A DNA stretch of 64,000 nucleotides from Xylaria sp. FL1777 (Eukaryota; Ascomycota; Sordariomycetes; Xylariales; Xylariaceae). Below, piece by piece: positions 1 through 11,013 of this stretch (within the stretch, counting starts at the first letter, position 1; each line of letters begins with the position of its first letter). The position numbers were made by a program, and so were the translations under genes. The notes under the pieces are model-generated. The model had not been told where the DNA came from and ran no database searches. It worked only from the letters and a program-made list of their open reading frames with translations. The stretch lies in the NCBI GenBank assembly GCA_022578965.1, contig MU400543.1, positions 186,001 to 250,000 on the forward strand, written 5' to 3'.

Positions 1-747
1 ATTAGTTTAGATAGCCATTCAGGTGGCCATCCGGGTTCGCATGTACTTAGGGCTGATCTGGGTACTACTGGTGCTCTATTTGATTTTAAGCCGACAGCTG
101 GCAAATGCAGTCAGCCTAAACCGGGATTCTTCATCGAAGCGAACCAAACGAAGTTGAATATTATCCTTGCTCGTCTACTTGAAGTACGGATAAACTAAAC
201 GGATACGATAAACTCTAGCCTAAGCAGGTTGTTAGTTGTCTGTGTATTACTATGGTACATGAGTAATTCTATCAATAGCTTAGTCCTAAGTATGTATCCT
301 TAGATATTACCTGATTGCCGTCAGTTTATGGACTCGAATTCGAATCGCCTTCAATAGAGTTGAGCCTCATTAAAAAAAAAAGTAGGTATCATATGTTATG
401 CTTGGTTGTCGACCTTGCACCTAAAGAATGAAAACAACGAGCTAAAACTGGTACACATGAAGCCCAGGGCGTTCAAATCTGCCAATTTTTAGGCATTGTT
501 CAAGTTACGTTCAAAAATTAACCGTTCTTTCTCATCTGTATAAGATTTAGCTAGGTAGTGAGATGGATAATGAAGCGTGACTGGCATAGGAACTTGAGCG
601 CTATAGGGGTTAATAAAAAGGCACCAACTACGCAACGAAGCAATGATGTTTTTGTTGTCTCTGTCCTGCAGGTAATTTATAAAATCATATGTATGAATGG
701 ATAGATGTTATAGCAAGAAAAAGATACACAATGGTACCAAAAGACAC
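1..747. other. Left-edge intergenic, no gene seen
   Basis: AT-rich sequence with no open frame, RNA gene or clear repeat that I can support. It holds only short A runs and, at its right end, the T-run terminator of the adjacent minus-strand tRNA. Confidence 0.6.
739..742 (-). terminator. RNA polymerase III terminator of the tRNA
   Basis: On the minus strand a run of four T lies five bases past the discriminator base of the tRNA. This is the usual distance and minimal form of a Pol III terminator. Confidence 0.6.
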
Positions 748-839
748 TGGACGAACGGGGAATTGAACCCCGGACCCCTCCCAGACGCTGTACTCTTCAG
801 TGATGCGAAGGGAGTATCATACCCCTAGACCATTCGCCC
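748..839 (-). tRNA. tRNA with intron, anticodon CGC (Ala), proline-like body
   Basis: The minus strand folds into a full cloverleaf. The acceptor stem is GGGCGAA against TTCGTCC (833-839 with 749-755), the anticodon stem is CTCCC/GGGAG, and the T arm is CGGGG-TTCAATT-CCCCG. A 20-base intron (784-803) sits directly after position 37, the standard place for eukaryotic tRNA introns. The spliced loop reads TTCGCAT, so the anticodon is CGC, an alanine anticodon for GCG codons. Two alanine identity features agree: a G3:U70 wobble pair and A at position 73 (base 748). The D arm, GGTCTAGGGGTATGAT, looks more like fungal tRNA-Pro than tRNA-Ala, so an anticodon-shifted tRNA-Pro or a pseudogene is possible. 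The fold is well supported; the charging identity is less so. Confidence 0.75.
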
Positions 840-1467
840 GAGTCACCAAATGGACCTGAATGATTGTCATGTGATTCGATGGAGGCTGTGCGTTCTAACG
901 ATCGAAATATAATTACCTCGGCCGCTATATGTTGACACTGTACCAAAATCCGGTAGCCAGGTACTTAAGTACATCAGGCTTGATAAATACAGTGTGCCCC
1001 CTATCTAGTACTGTACTGCTACCAACGGTACCTCCACTACGCAAGAACCGCAAGAACCGCAAGAACCATACCTGCCTATCTGCCTACCTTAGGCACTTAG
1101 CTGCAGTCCAGATCTGATATTTCCCGCCCACTCGTGAACAATCTGTTAGATGATATGATTACGCCATAATCCCGTTATTGTGCAACTGGTTTGAGCAGAG
1201 CTGTTATGCGCCAATGCCACCTCGATGGCTCCTGATAGCGGTGCGCGCTTGACAGGCGTTTGGTGAGCTTCTCCCCGACCTCCTGAAGCCTTGCATATTT
1301 ATAGCAAGAGCAAAAAAAAGAAGAAAAACAACGACAACGACAACGAGAAAAAAACATGTCCCGCTAATTGGAGAAAAGGTTCTTAGCTTCGTTTGCTTGG
1401 CTAGTATATTCCTCGCAAAGACACGCCTTGATCAGTACATGCTCACTTTCCGTAATCTAAGGGAGAC
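840..1467. other. Intergenic, probable 5' region of the GT90 gene
   Basis: No gene is visible between the tRNA and the GT90 reading frame. The stretch holds a short tandem repeat at 1040-1066. One or more small 5' exons of the next gene may be hidden here, because that gene has no convincing ATG in its long open frame. Confidence 0.4.
1040..1066. repeat. Three copies of a 9-base direct repeat
   Basis: CGCAAGAAC occurs three times in tandem. It is a minisatellite-like seed with no visible function. Confidence 0.8.
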
Positions 1468-4347
1468 TTGCTGACGAGGTATTCAGATCAGCCACGTTTA
1501 TCGTCCTTCTTACTGCTTCTGATTTCTGGCTCGTCGGCTTTTGTCGTGAGTATATTTTCAAAATGGCTTCCAGGAGCACATGGAAGATTTGGTTTGTTTG
1601 TCCGTTCTTGGTCGTGTGAAGGCGAGGCAGTTAACGTGGTTATAGATTCCGACACTGTCCTGAAGGTATCATTGTCTTCCTTGCCTCCAAGACCACGGCG
1701 ATTTTACGTACCTTGTATTATTATCCTCGTCATTTTCAGACTTGAGCTTTCTTACAGAGGTCTGCAAGATTTTCAATGCTCCGCTGCAGGCATCGAGGTC
1801 AGCATCCCCCCTATGAAGCAAGCAAGTAATGTAACTGACTCCGTCACACAGGCATTTCTGCCGTTGTTATTGGTGGCTCATAGGTTCTTCTCTCATCGTA
1901 CACCACAGATAGAATCAGATGAGCCCGAAGACATGTGGGGAAGCGTGTTAGAGGACTTCAAGATTTGGCTCACGGGCTCACCTTTTATGCTGCTCCTCGG
2001 AACTATCCTCCTCAGCTATGGTGCGTTTTTGGCCAGCAACTTTACAATGCGATCTACATATTTCTGTTCGTCTTTGGCCGACCAGGGGTCATTCGTGGTA
2101 TTTATCCAACTGATCGGCCTTTTTGTGGAAGCAACTATCATCATCCTCTCCTGGAGAGTGCTCTCCTGGGCACGAACAACTAAAAGTCGGCTGCGGACAC
2201 TTGGTGGGATTTTGTTGATAGCATCGTTCGCGACATGCGCTCCTTTAATAGTGTCACAGTTCTCACAGCGTGGCGAAATTGTTCGCCACCAGTCTCTTAG
2301 AGGAGTCAATCCACTTTATATTTTCGACACTCTGAGCACCGGCATAGTTGTGGCTGTTCTCGTTATATCTACATCCCTTATGGTTTGTGATACATCGCCT
2401 CTTGAGCCCATTACCATCGCTACCGTTGCATATAGCCTATTTGCTAGCGTTGGCAATGTACTTCTCGTCGGTACATACCAGCAGACATCCGCAGCACAAC
2501 CGCTACTCATCCTGGGGGCAACTTCACTCGGTTTTACCATTTTCACATACGTCAACAATATGCGTTCGATTCTTTTCATAAGACGCGTGTTATTCTTGAT
2601 GCTACTGCTGAGTGTACTGGCTTCTTCAGCCATTTATGTGTCCCTGGCACAAAAACTGTTTATTCGTCATCCTGTTGATGAGCTTGTCTACAAGAACCGG
2701 ATAGAAGCGGATCGATGGCTACGGCATGCAACAGTTAGCACAACTATGAAACTTGCAGTGAAGGAATACGGAGAAAGACACAATGGGCGTAAGCCTCCTC
2801 AGAATTTCGACAAATGGTTTGAGTTTGCTCGACAGAAGAAATCGGTCATTATCGACAAGTTCGATCAAATGGAAAAAGACATCTTGCCGTTCTGGGGTCA
2901 ACGACCGCAAGATATTCGAAATGGTCTCGATTTCCTCAAAAGCCAGCCCAATATTGGTATCATCCGCATTGCCAATAACAAAGCGTCTCACAATAACCGA
3001 GCCGATCTTTCGCAGCAAGAAATACTCGACGGGATCGTTACCCTAATCTCTAACTTCGTAGAGCATCTTCCGGCGATGGAGATTGCCATTAATTTGCAGG
3101 AGCGACCGAGGGTTCTGGTTCCTTGGAATGAAATGCACCAGTTAAGAACGATAGCTAGCCAGCAGGGCATCCAGCTTATGTCCGGTCGAGTAGGTAAACG
3201 TGATGATTCCTATCTTTCTACAGTGGACAATTCCGGAACCAACGGGCGAGTGGGAAGAACGGGTCTAGCCCAGCCCTATATTGCAGCTCATCAGCTTCGA
3301 CAGCTTGTAGCCCTCACATGCCCTCCCGGGTCACCAAGTCGCAGTGGTGGCAATTGGGATGTAAGAGACTTCTGCGCTTCATGTACGTCGCCTCACAGCA
3401 AGGAGCAGTTCCTTGAAGATTGGCATGGGGCACTCGACCCGTGTCATCAGCCAGATATCTTTAATCTGCACGATTTTCACACTACTCCCCATCAATTCGA
3501 ACTCTATCAAGATCTATTGCCATTATTTAGCGGGTCGAAAACCGCCAGTTTCAGCGATCTCTTGATCCCTTTTCCACGGGGTGGGTTGAAACAAGACTAT
3601 GAGAGGACAACCTTTAATCAAAAGCAAGATGTGGTCATATGGCAAGGCGATGTTAAAGACATCCCAACGGTCACTCACGGGTTCCTTCACGGTAGCCATA
3701 GACTGCGTTTGGTACATCTTGTCCAGAATGCCACGGCGGCGGACAATATCCCCATGCTATTAGGAATAGGAACAGGTCTAAATAGCAGGTTTCGATACGA
3801 ACACGTGCCCACTACGGAGGGAAATAGCATCTTGCCTTTGCAGATCTCTATGACGGGCCCGTCGGAGGGCTGCAAAGACGCGAACTGTGAGCTTATACGG
3901 GACGAGTTCGGGTTAGAACAGCCAACCACCGAGGTGGATGGTCGGTACGTAATGTTACTCGATACCAGCGACGGGCCACCGCCAAACTTGCTGCAGGTTT
4001 TGCGATCAAACAGCGTACCTGTCCTTTCTTCCATATTCCAACAATGGTTCACAGAGCGGCTGATGCCCTGGGTCCATTTCATCCCCATTGACACACGATA
4101 CCATGGTTTTCATAGCACGATGTCGTACTTTATTGGCTTGGATGGCCGCGGCACGCTCAACGGACGAAAACAGATCACACCAGATCGAAAAGGAGACGCG
4201 AAATGGATCGCCCAGCAAGGTCGGAAATGGGCCGAGAAGGCAATGAGGACAGAAGACATGGAAGTGTATCTGTTTAGGTTATTATTGGAATGGGGACGGG
4301 TAATTAATGATGACCGGGACAGCATGAACTTTGTACTAAAAGGATAG
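1468..4347 (+). CDS. Multi-pass membrane glycosyltransferase, GT90 / CAP10-like
   Basis: A long frame (959 codons) encodes an N-terminal half with about seven hydrophobic segments (roughly residues 165-395) and a soluble C-terminal half of GT90 type. Recognisable GT90 blocks are VIWQGDVKD followed by HRLRLVHL near residues 720-750, YVMLLDTSDG near 827, and PWVHFIPID near 868, then the terminal helix with WIAQQGRKWAEKAM. GT90 proteins (Cryptococcus Cap10/Cap64 relatives, fungal O-xylosyl- or mannosyltransferase-like enzymes) act in the Golgi on cell-surface glycans; the exact donor and acceptor here are unknown. The 5' end is unresolved: the open frame starts without an ATG, and a likely intron lies at 1798-1851 (GTCAGC to CACACAG, phase 0), which would remove the first plausible in-frame ATG at 1813. 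The true start therefore probably lies upstream, behind at least one further intron. Confidence 0.8.
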   Translation: MLTRYSDQPRLSSFLLLLISGSSAFVVSIFSKWLPGAHGRFGLFVRSWSCEGEAVNVVIDSDTVLKVSLSSLPPRPRRFYVPCIIILVIFRLELSYRGLQDFQCSAAGIEVSIPPMKQASNVTDSVTQAFLPLLLVAHRFFSHRTPQIESDEPEDMWGSVLEDFKIWLTGSPFMLLLGTILLSYGAFLASNFTMRSTYFCSSLADQGSFVVFIQLIGLFVEATIIILSWRVLSWARTTKSRLRTLGGILLIASFATCAPLIVSQFSQRGEIVRHQSLRGVNPLYIFDTLSTGIVVAVLVISTSLMVCDTSPLEPITIATVAYSLFASVGNVLLVGTYQQTSAAQPLLILGATSLGFTIFTYVNNMRSILFIRRVLFLMLLLSVLASSAIYVSLAQKLFIRHPVDELVYKNRIEADRWLRHATVSTTMKLAVKEYGERHNGRKPPQNFDKWFEFARQKKSVIIDKFDQMEKDILPFWGQRPQDIRNGLDFLKSQPNIGIIRIANNKASHNNRADLSQQEILDGIVTLISNFVEHLPAMEIAINLQERPRVLVPWNEMHQLRTIASQQGIQLMSGRVGKRDDSYLSTVDNSGTNGRVGRTGLAQPYIAAHQLRQLVALTCPPGSPSRSGGNWDVRDFCASCTSPHSKEQFLEDWHGALDPCHQPDIFNLHDFHTTPHQFELYQDLLPLFSGSKTASFSDLLIPFPRGGLKQDYERTTFNQKQDVVIWQGDVKDIPTVTHGFLHGSHRLRLVHLVQNATAADNIPMLLGIGTGLNSRFRYEHVPTTEGNSILPLQISMTGPSEGCKDANCELIRDEFGLEQPTTEVDGRYVMLLDTSDGPPPNLLQVLRSNSVPVLSSIFQQWFTERLMPWVHFIPIDTRYHGFHSTMSYFIGLDGRGTLNGRKQITPDRKGDAKWIAQQGRKWAEKAMRTEDMEVYLFRLLLEWGRVINDDRDSMNFVLKG

Positions 4348-5019
4348 AAGAAATCTACCCATGTAAGACTATCGAATGAACATAACAATAGACTATTTTA
4401 ATATTTTCAAATTACCGTAATGCTCCATGGAAATGAATTAGCAATGTCCCCCGCCTCGGTTTTTGTTTTCAACGAGCATCTAGAGCGAAACCTTGAAATC
4501 CCCGTTATATACATACGGTACCGACCAACCGGTATAAAGAGGCGTGACGTATGCCGTTGTAATTGGTACGTATCTGAACATACAGAACGAGGCAGTGGTC
4601 TTCCCCACCAATCCGAGCTACCTAAATGCATACGTAACGTCCACTCTCACCAGCTACTACGGACCTAACCTACCACAGCCAACCTCCCGTCGCTCCCGTG
4701 AGCCAAACAGACTGAACACGCTCTATTACCCAGTCTCACCTATGGACTAACCAATCGCCTATGCGGGCCTCGGTGATACACGATAACATTACAAGTATCT
4801 TTCTACGAAGATACACCGACCGATACACCGATACGGTGCGATACGGTGGACTACGGTGGATGGTTGCGTGACGGACAAATCATTGCCTACTCCATACACA
4901 ACGCATACATCACACGTACTACATCACACATACTACATCATACATCTACAACATAATACAACATAGCACAACATTGTCGGAGCAGGCAGCGCCCAGTCTT
5001 GACCGACCCCGCCCGCACC
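4348..5019. other. Intergenic with degenerate short repeats, snx4 promoter region
   Basis: No gene is seen. About 4805-4862 holds imperfect repeats of GATACACCG and ATACGGTG, and about 4900-4970 holds CA/TA-rich near-repeats of ACATCACAC/TACTACAT. The second block lies just before the snx4 start and is probably its core promoter or 5' UTR. Confidence 0.5.
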
Positions 5020-6566
5020 ATGGCCGTCATCGACCAGGACAACTTCTCCAACATCTCGTGGCAAATCGAGACCAACAACGGCGTCGAGGCTGCCGAGTCG
5101 AGTGCTTCCATGCCGAACATCGAAGCTGAGCCGCCGAGCAGCGAGGACCAGCACCATGGCCAAGATCTGCAGCGCCAGGATCCCGGCCTGTCCGGCGACA
5201 TACTGGAGTGCACAGTCTCGGAGCCGCGCAAGGAGAGCGACGGCACCAAGGATGCCTTTGTGTCATATCTGATCACTACAAACGTGAGTGTGGGAGTTGA
5301 GCCGGGCAAGGGACCTGTCACATCGTGTCGTGCCGTGCCGTGTCGTGTCGTCCATCTCTTGTCGCTGACCACTGACCACTGACCGCTGACCTGTCATCGA
5401 TATAGTCAACCTTCCCTTCCTTCCAGAAACCAACCTTTACCTCCCGCCGACGCTTTACCGACTTCCTGTTCCTCTCCAAGACCCTGTCCAAAGACTATCC
5501 GGCATGTGCCGTCCCTCCGCTACCCGATAAACAGCGCATGGAGTATGTTCGAGGAGACCGGTTTGGTCCAGACTTCACAAACCGCCGAGCCTATTCGCTC
5601 CAGCGTTTCCTATCACGTATAACCCTTCATCCAATTCTGCGGCGCGCCCCCATTCTACACACCTTCCTCGAGTCTCCTGACTGGAATGCTACGATGCGGT
5701 CTCGCGCTGGTAGGACAAGCGTTACCTCCGATCAAGGGAGTGGTGGTGTATTCGATAACTTTGCCGATACCTTTATCAACGCTTTTACAAAGGTCCATAA
5801 GCACGACAAGCGATTTATTGAGGTGCGGGAGAAGAGTGATAAGCTGGACGAGGATCTCGCCCAGGTGGAAAAGGTCGTAGCCCGCGTTATACGGCGTGAG
5901 ACCGATCTGGAAACCGATCTGCGAGACCTGACAGAGCAATTCCAAAAACTTGTCACGCTGGAGCCTGGCGTCGAATCTGCTGTACATGGCTTCGCTGCTA
6001 GTATCGAGGACTCCGCGGCGGGGCTGAGGAAACTACGCGAGCACACGGACCAAGATTACCTTGGCAGCTTACGCGATATGCAGGCTTACAGCCTCGCACT
6101 TAAAAATCTTCTCAAAGCACGGGAGCAGAAGCAGCTAGATCACGAACAGCTGACCGAGTACCTGAACAAGTCAACGTTCGACCGGGATTCACTAGCCTCA
6201 GGACACGGAAGCTCTGGTGCACTTGGTGGTGCCGGCGGCTTTATCCGATCCAAGATCGAAGACGTACGTGGCGTAGACCACGAAGCGAGTCGGCGGGAGC
6301 GACAGCGGAAACTTGAGATCCGCATTGACGAGCTGACGACAGAAGTCGAGCGTGCTAAGAAGACCTCGGAAATGTTTGATGAGGAGGTCGTTAAAGAGGT
6401 TGTTGATTTTGAGCGGATCAAACGCATTGAGCTCAAAGGCCAATTCGGGGCTCTTGCTGACGCCCATATCGACTTCTACGGAGGTATCATCGACGTATGG
6501 GAGCAGTACATTCGCGACACGGGAAAGGAGGGGATGAAGCCACCTGCGGTTCCTGGTGATAGTTAA
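5020..6566 (+). CDS. snx4: Sorting nexin Snx4/Atg24 (PX-BAR)
   Basis: Two exons (5020-5283, 5406-6566) give 474 residues, the usual length for fungal Snx4. The start is the first ATG of the frame after a short leader. Residues about 62-190 form a PX domain whose RRRFTDF motif (about 102-108) is the PtdIns3P-binding basic patch; PPLPDKQRMEYVRGDRF follows, as in Snx4/Atg24. Residues about 215-470 are charged, helical and BAR-like. Snx4 forms dimers with partners such as Snx41/Atg20 on endosomes, recycles SNAREs to the Golgi and supports selective autophagy and pexophagy. The intron 5284-5405 begins GTGAGT and ends ATATAG. A second in-frame acceptor lies 21 bases downstream (5426), which would delete seven residues at the PX entry. 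I prefer the first acceptor because TFPSFQK resembles the family sequence. Confidence 0.93.
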
Positions 6567-7518
6567 GAGTTTGTGAAGGATTTGAGACGTGGTTGGGTTG
6601 AAGCATGCGGTGGATGTTGGTGTTATGACACTTTTTGAGAAACATACCATGTGTTGCATGCAGCCAATTGGTAATTTAGAGAGGCGTTAGCACCGGAGTG
6701 TTAGGAGTCTTCGGAGTTGCGTTTAACCCGGAACGTGGATGGTAATACGACATTTGTATGAACAAGAGAATCCAAGGATAGAAGTCAATGCTTTCTTATG
6801 CGGAATAGACCATGACTCAAATCAAGGTTCAAGCGCAATGGTAGTCGCACGATTCATCATTGCCTCAAGCCATATTGGCATAAGGTTTTTACGGGTTGAG
6901 ATCTACTAGAAGTCTCGGACAAGGAGTTGAGGCTATTGCCAAGCAAGAGAGATACAACAAGGGTTTGCTTTTTCTTCTTCTTTTGCCTAGAAAAATAGTA
7001 GATGTATAGATGAGAGTCTACCTATTCATCACCTTTGCATCTATACATTTTCTAGTTTGACCTAACCCTCAAAAACCACCAGCAGATTATATGTTTTGCA
7101 TGGATCAGCACAATCTCTTGCCTTTACACTACTTTTCAAGATCCAGCTTATGGTTCTATCGCTTCTATCTACTATCTCATCTCAACTACTGTTATATACC
7201 ATATACAATGCTACTCAAATTGTTCAGAATCACATCTTTTTCACGGTCGCTGTGGTCAGGGGAAACAAAGGGGCAATAAGCCGCAAACGTGAATTGAGAT
7301 CGAACAATTAATATGAACAAAGCTAGATTGACAGACAGTTGGGAAAGTAAAATAATTAGCATGCATTCTTTGACTATCCTCTGCTCGGTCACTTCTTTGT
7401 AATTTTCAACCTACTAGGTGGCTCTTCGCCGATCCACTGATAATGTGCTTTTGGTAATAGCCAACGACGACCTCGTCTATACTCTGGCCTGGTATTGTTC
7501 TTAAACGTGACACTCATT
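6567..7518. other. Intergenic, no gene seen
   Basis: This is the 3' flank of snx4 and the 5' flank of the HExxH gene. It holds pyrimidine-rich tracts (about 6965-6985) but no open frame with coding character and no RNA gene. Confidence 0.55.
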
Positions 7519-10487
7519 ATGGCATCACGGTTCGATTCTACACTTCCAACCCGACCACTGTCCCCCTGGGCGCAGCGTTTTCGATATAATACTGGTGGCC
7601 GATATCCCTTGATAGAGGATCAAGAAATTCACTCTGGGCTGGCACCCGAGCTGCCAAAATTGCATCCAATATATTACGCAGACTCGCCTAGTCAAGAAAA
7701 TCTAACCAAGACAAATTTAGAGACAGACACCCTTTACTTAAGTGAAGCGTTCCAGAGTGAATATCTCAAAGGCTTCGAATCATGGCAAGCTGGGCCCCTG
7801 ATGCGCTATGTCTGGTTCTCGGACAGATTCGGTCTCTTACCTGGAGGACATCAGAAAGCCGACTACGGCCCGGTCGATATAAGTGAGAATGAAACCCCTA
7901 AGTACGTCGCAGGTGGTGTAATGGGTGAAAGAAAGGAAGACGCTGTCCTTAGAGTATTCAACGAGGAGAGGATCCAAGTCGACGAAGACAATTGGTTGGA
8001 TTTTTTGAAAAAGGATAGGTGGTACGACTATGTCAAACCTGAACCGTTGCTATACGGTAGTAACTGGAGCGTGGACAATCCCAAGGTCTGGGACGTGTTG
8101 AAAATTTCAGTAGACCTAGTAGACCGGATGATGAAATCCTTAATAGCCGATAAACACGAAATGTTGGTCGCTATATCCAGGGTACGACTCAAGCAAAGCT
8201 GGCTGACCAAAGACCTCTAGGATTGAAACTATACTGTACGGCTTGATGGCTGATTGGGAAGACGTATCTAACGACCCGAAACCCTTCCCGCGGGCCAATG
8301 TACTTCTCACACGTCAACTCCACCGGGCCATCTGTGTTGCTGCACAGAAGCCATGTGCCCTTGACTATGTCGACACACTCACATCGGCGGAGTGGACCAC
8401 AAGGTTGGAGACTCTAATGAAGGGTCAAGTCTTTACCTTTATAGAAAGATTCGACGAGAGCAATAGTACCTGGGGTGTCACTATACACAATCTGCGGGGA
8501 TTGATCGCATTGGATGTCAATCCTCTAAAAAGCCTCATGAGTAATGAGATAACAATAGCAGAGCGTTGCCTGCTACACCTTAATCTTACAGCGACAGTAC
8601 GTTCACCCCCCCCTTTCTATCTTGTGTTCAATCTCGAAAGGACCACTCAATTACTAAACCCATCATAGATCATACATGAAATGTTCCACTCTCTCCATAT
8701 GTTCCGAAAGCTCGATCTAACTTGGCCGAGTGATCTGCCGTCCATAAATTGGCAAGCCGCCCTGAACCCTTCAGAATGCGTGAGTTGAGTACCGCTTCTC
8801 GAATCGCTCTAGAACCCCCCTCCCAAGAGGTATCAACGTTAATATTGACGCTATTTATTTCATCGGAGGTAGTATGTGGACTTCGATGGTCTGAATGAAT
8901 TAGGCTATGCTGCTGAACAGCGAATCTTTGGTGGCCAGTTCTACATTGGTCGTGAGTCTCTCACATCTCCTCCTCTTCTTGGAAGCTTATTCGATTTCGT
9001 CGCTTCGTTTTAAGCGCGGCATACTATTCAAATTGACAACTTATCACGATACATTGTTGCTAATCTCTAGATAGCCCTTAACTGCAATGACATACCAATC
9101 GGATCTTTTGTAAGTTATTCTTGCAGCCCTTATCTTCTTTCCTTTTCTCTCTCTCTATTTTTTATGTTTCCTTTTCTTCTTTTTTTCTTCTATGTCGTAG
9201 TTCAGATCTTCGTAGCACTACGAGACGGGAACGAGTAACTCTAAACATTTTAGTTGGTAAATTGGCCCGAACCTATGGCAGAAGGTGAATTTAAAATCAC
9301 AACCCACCCGCAATTTCAACACGGGGTTTGGATACACACTGCACGAGTGCCGGCGTTGCACGCCTCGAGGCTGTTGTCATCGGCATTCTGGGACGACGCG
9401 ACGATCCTCAGGAAGAGCGACAACGGCTTCCACTTCAACGAGGTATTCAATAATCAAACGATATATTGCGGCAGCAACTACTGGCAGACGTTTAATCCAA
9501 CTGTGATCGCCGACCCATTGCCAGCCCAGTTGCATCCTGGTGAGGGGGAAATGGTTGCGGCCTGGAATGAGCGGCAGGCGGAGTGGTTGGCGCTACGCGG
9601 TTCCTGGTATTTTGAGGACATAGAAACCTGGCGTTCGACAGCGGTGCGTCTAATATTAGTTCACCCCGGAGCCCCTGGGCTGTATTGGTTGAAGACGTCT
9701 TGCTAACTGATCGGCAACACATGTGGTAGTGGGCACGTGTTAAACAGAGGCAAAGCATAATTCTTTTCCGCAGTGGCTTCGCTCGGAAGGATGAGATAGA
9801 ATGTGGACGGATCGCCTTGAACTTCATTATGCAGATACGTTGGGATCGTGGCCAACAGCACTATCTCAGCAGGTTGCCACCACAGTCTGCAGACGATGTT
9901 GCATGGATTTACCACGCCATTGGTACGTCCCGGGCTCCTAGCGTCTGCTTCAGCTTCCCCCTTCCCCCTTTATTAGTGCCACGCATGCTGACAAGAAGTT
10001 GTCCTCCTACCTAGGCTTGCTCATGGCGGCCGCAATGCCGCTTCGACCCGCCACAGTCAAAAATCTCGAAAGGTTCGCCGACCGCCCCCTCAACTTCATC
10101 CCCAGCATTGAGGCAAAGGCGAAAAATCTCCAGCCCAAGTCGATTACCGTTCCCGGGAGGCTGAAAAAAGCCATCGACGTAGGCCCGAGCGAGCTCTTTA
10201 ATCCGCTGACGCGGGACGACGAGGGGTATATAGAAGACTTCAACCATGAAGACTTCCTCAACCTGGTAGACAACATAATCCATCATCTGGCTACGTCCAA
10301 CGTCGCGGTCCCGTCGCCTTGGCTCCGTGAGATCACGAGGACGGCCGAAGACTTGCGACGGCAGCGTCGCGATGTCAGGCGGGGCACGCGGTCTCCAGAT
10401 ACCTGGGCCACCTGGAATTTCATCGTTCCGGCGTATAACAACTTGGAATCGAGATTTGTAGATGGTCGTTGGACTGTCCAGTTTTAG
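7519..10487 (+). CDS. Unrecognised multi-exon protein with HExxH motif (candidate metallopeptidase)
   Basis: I do not recognise the family. A consistent model has eight exons: 7519-8166 (or to 8181), 8213-8596, 8669-8779, 8873-8998, 9071-9109, 9254-9643, 9730-9922 and 10015-10487, giving about 790 residues. Most junctions have clear GTxxGT...AG signals and matching phases. Exon 1/2 is ambiguous, and exon 4 ends at a weak GTCGCT donor because the stronger GTGAGT at 8952 breaks the frame. Exon 3 opens with IIHEMFHSLHM, a perfect HExxH zinc motif, and about 40 residues later exon 4 has LNELGYAAEQRIFGG, whose glutamates could supply the third ligand of a gluzincin. There is no signal peptide or membrane segment, so it is probably cytosolic. 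The C-terminal part is rich in Trp and charged residues. Peptidase activity is inference from the motif only. Confidence 0.7.
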
Positions 10488-11013
10488 ACTATTTTATTCT
10501 CTCGGATGTCTAGACATCCCCTTGTGTTGAACATACCTTCTATACTTTTCTCTCTCGCTATTTATCCATGTACATAATGCGTCTAGCTGCGCGAAGATAA
10601 CCTTCAAGGAATGACTACAAAGTAACTGTCGCGGTCATGGTGTGTGTGCAAAGCTATGTAAATGGCGTAGCTCATCAAACATACGGGCACCGTAGCTGGG
10701 TCAGGATCCCTTGCGCGTTATTCATATTCGACCACAACACAGCAGAGGTCGGTGCAATTCAAATAAGCACAAATTAAAGATGGATGAAACATGCGAACGC
10801 CAAACCTATGTAGCAGTGGCATGTACCATGTTTCCCAATAAATTCATTATGTACAGATTATTGAAAGTGCACTCCATTTCTATAGGACAATAGTAGACCC
10901 CATGCATGCGTTGTGTTTGAAGCAGAAATCATGCTATTCGAGACCCGGCTTCACTATAAAGCTAAAGGAGCGGGGTAGGGGCTTGAAGCAATTACCTGTC
11001 ATATTTCCTGGAC
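10488..11013. other. Convergent intergenic region
   Basis: This is the shared 3' region between the HExxH gene (plus) and kex2 (minus). Nothing beyond presumptive 3' UTR sequence is seen. Confidence 0.6.

Noticed and set aside
7055..7075. CCTAACCC, telomere-like
   Set aside because: A single unit without tandem TTAGGG copies; it is not a telomere or an interstitial telomeric repeat.
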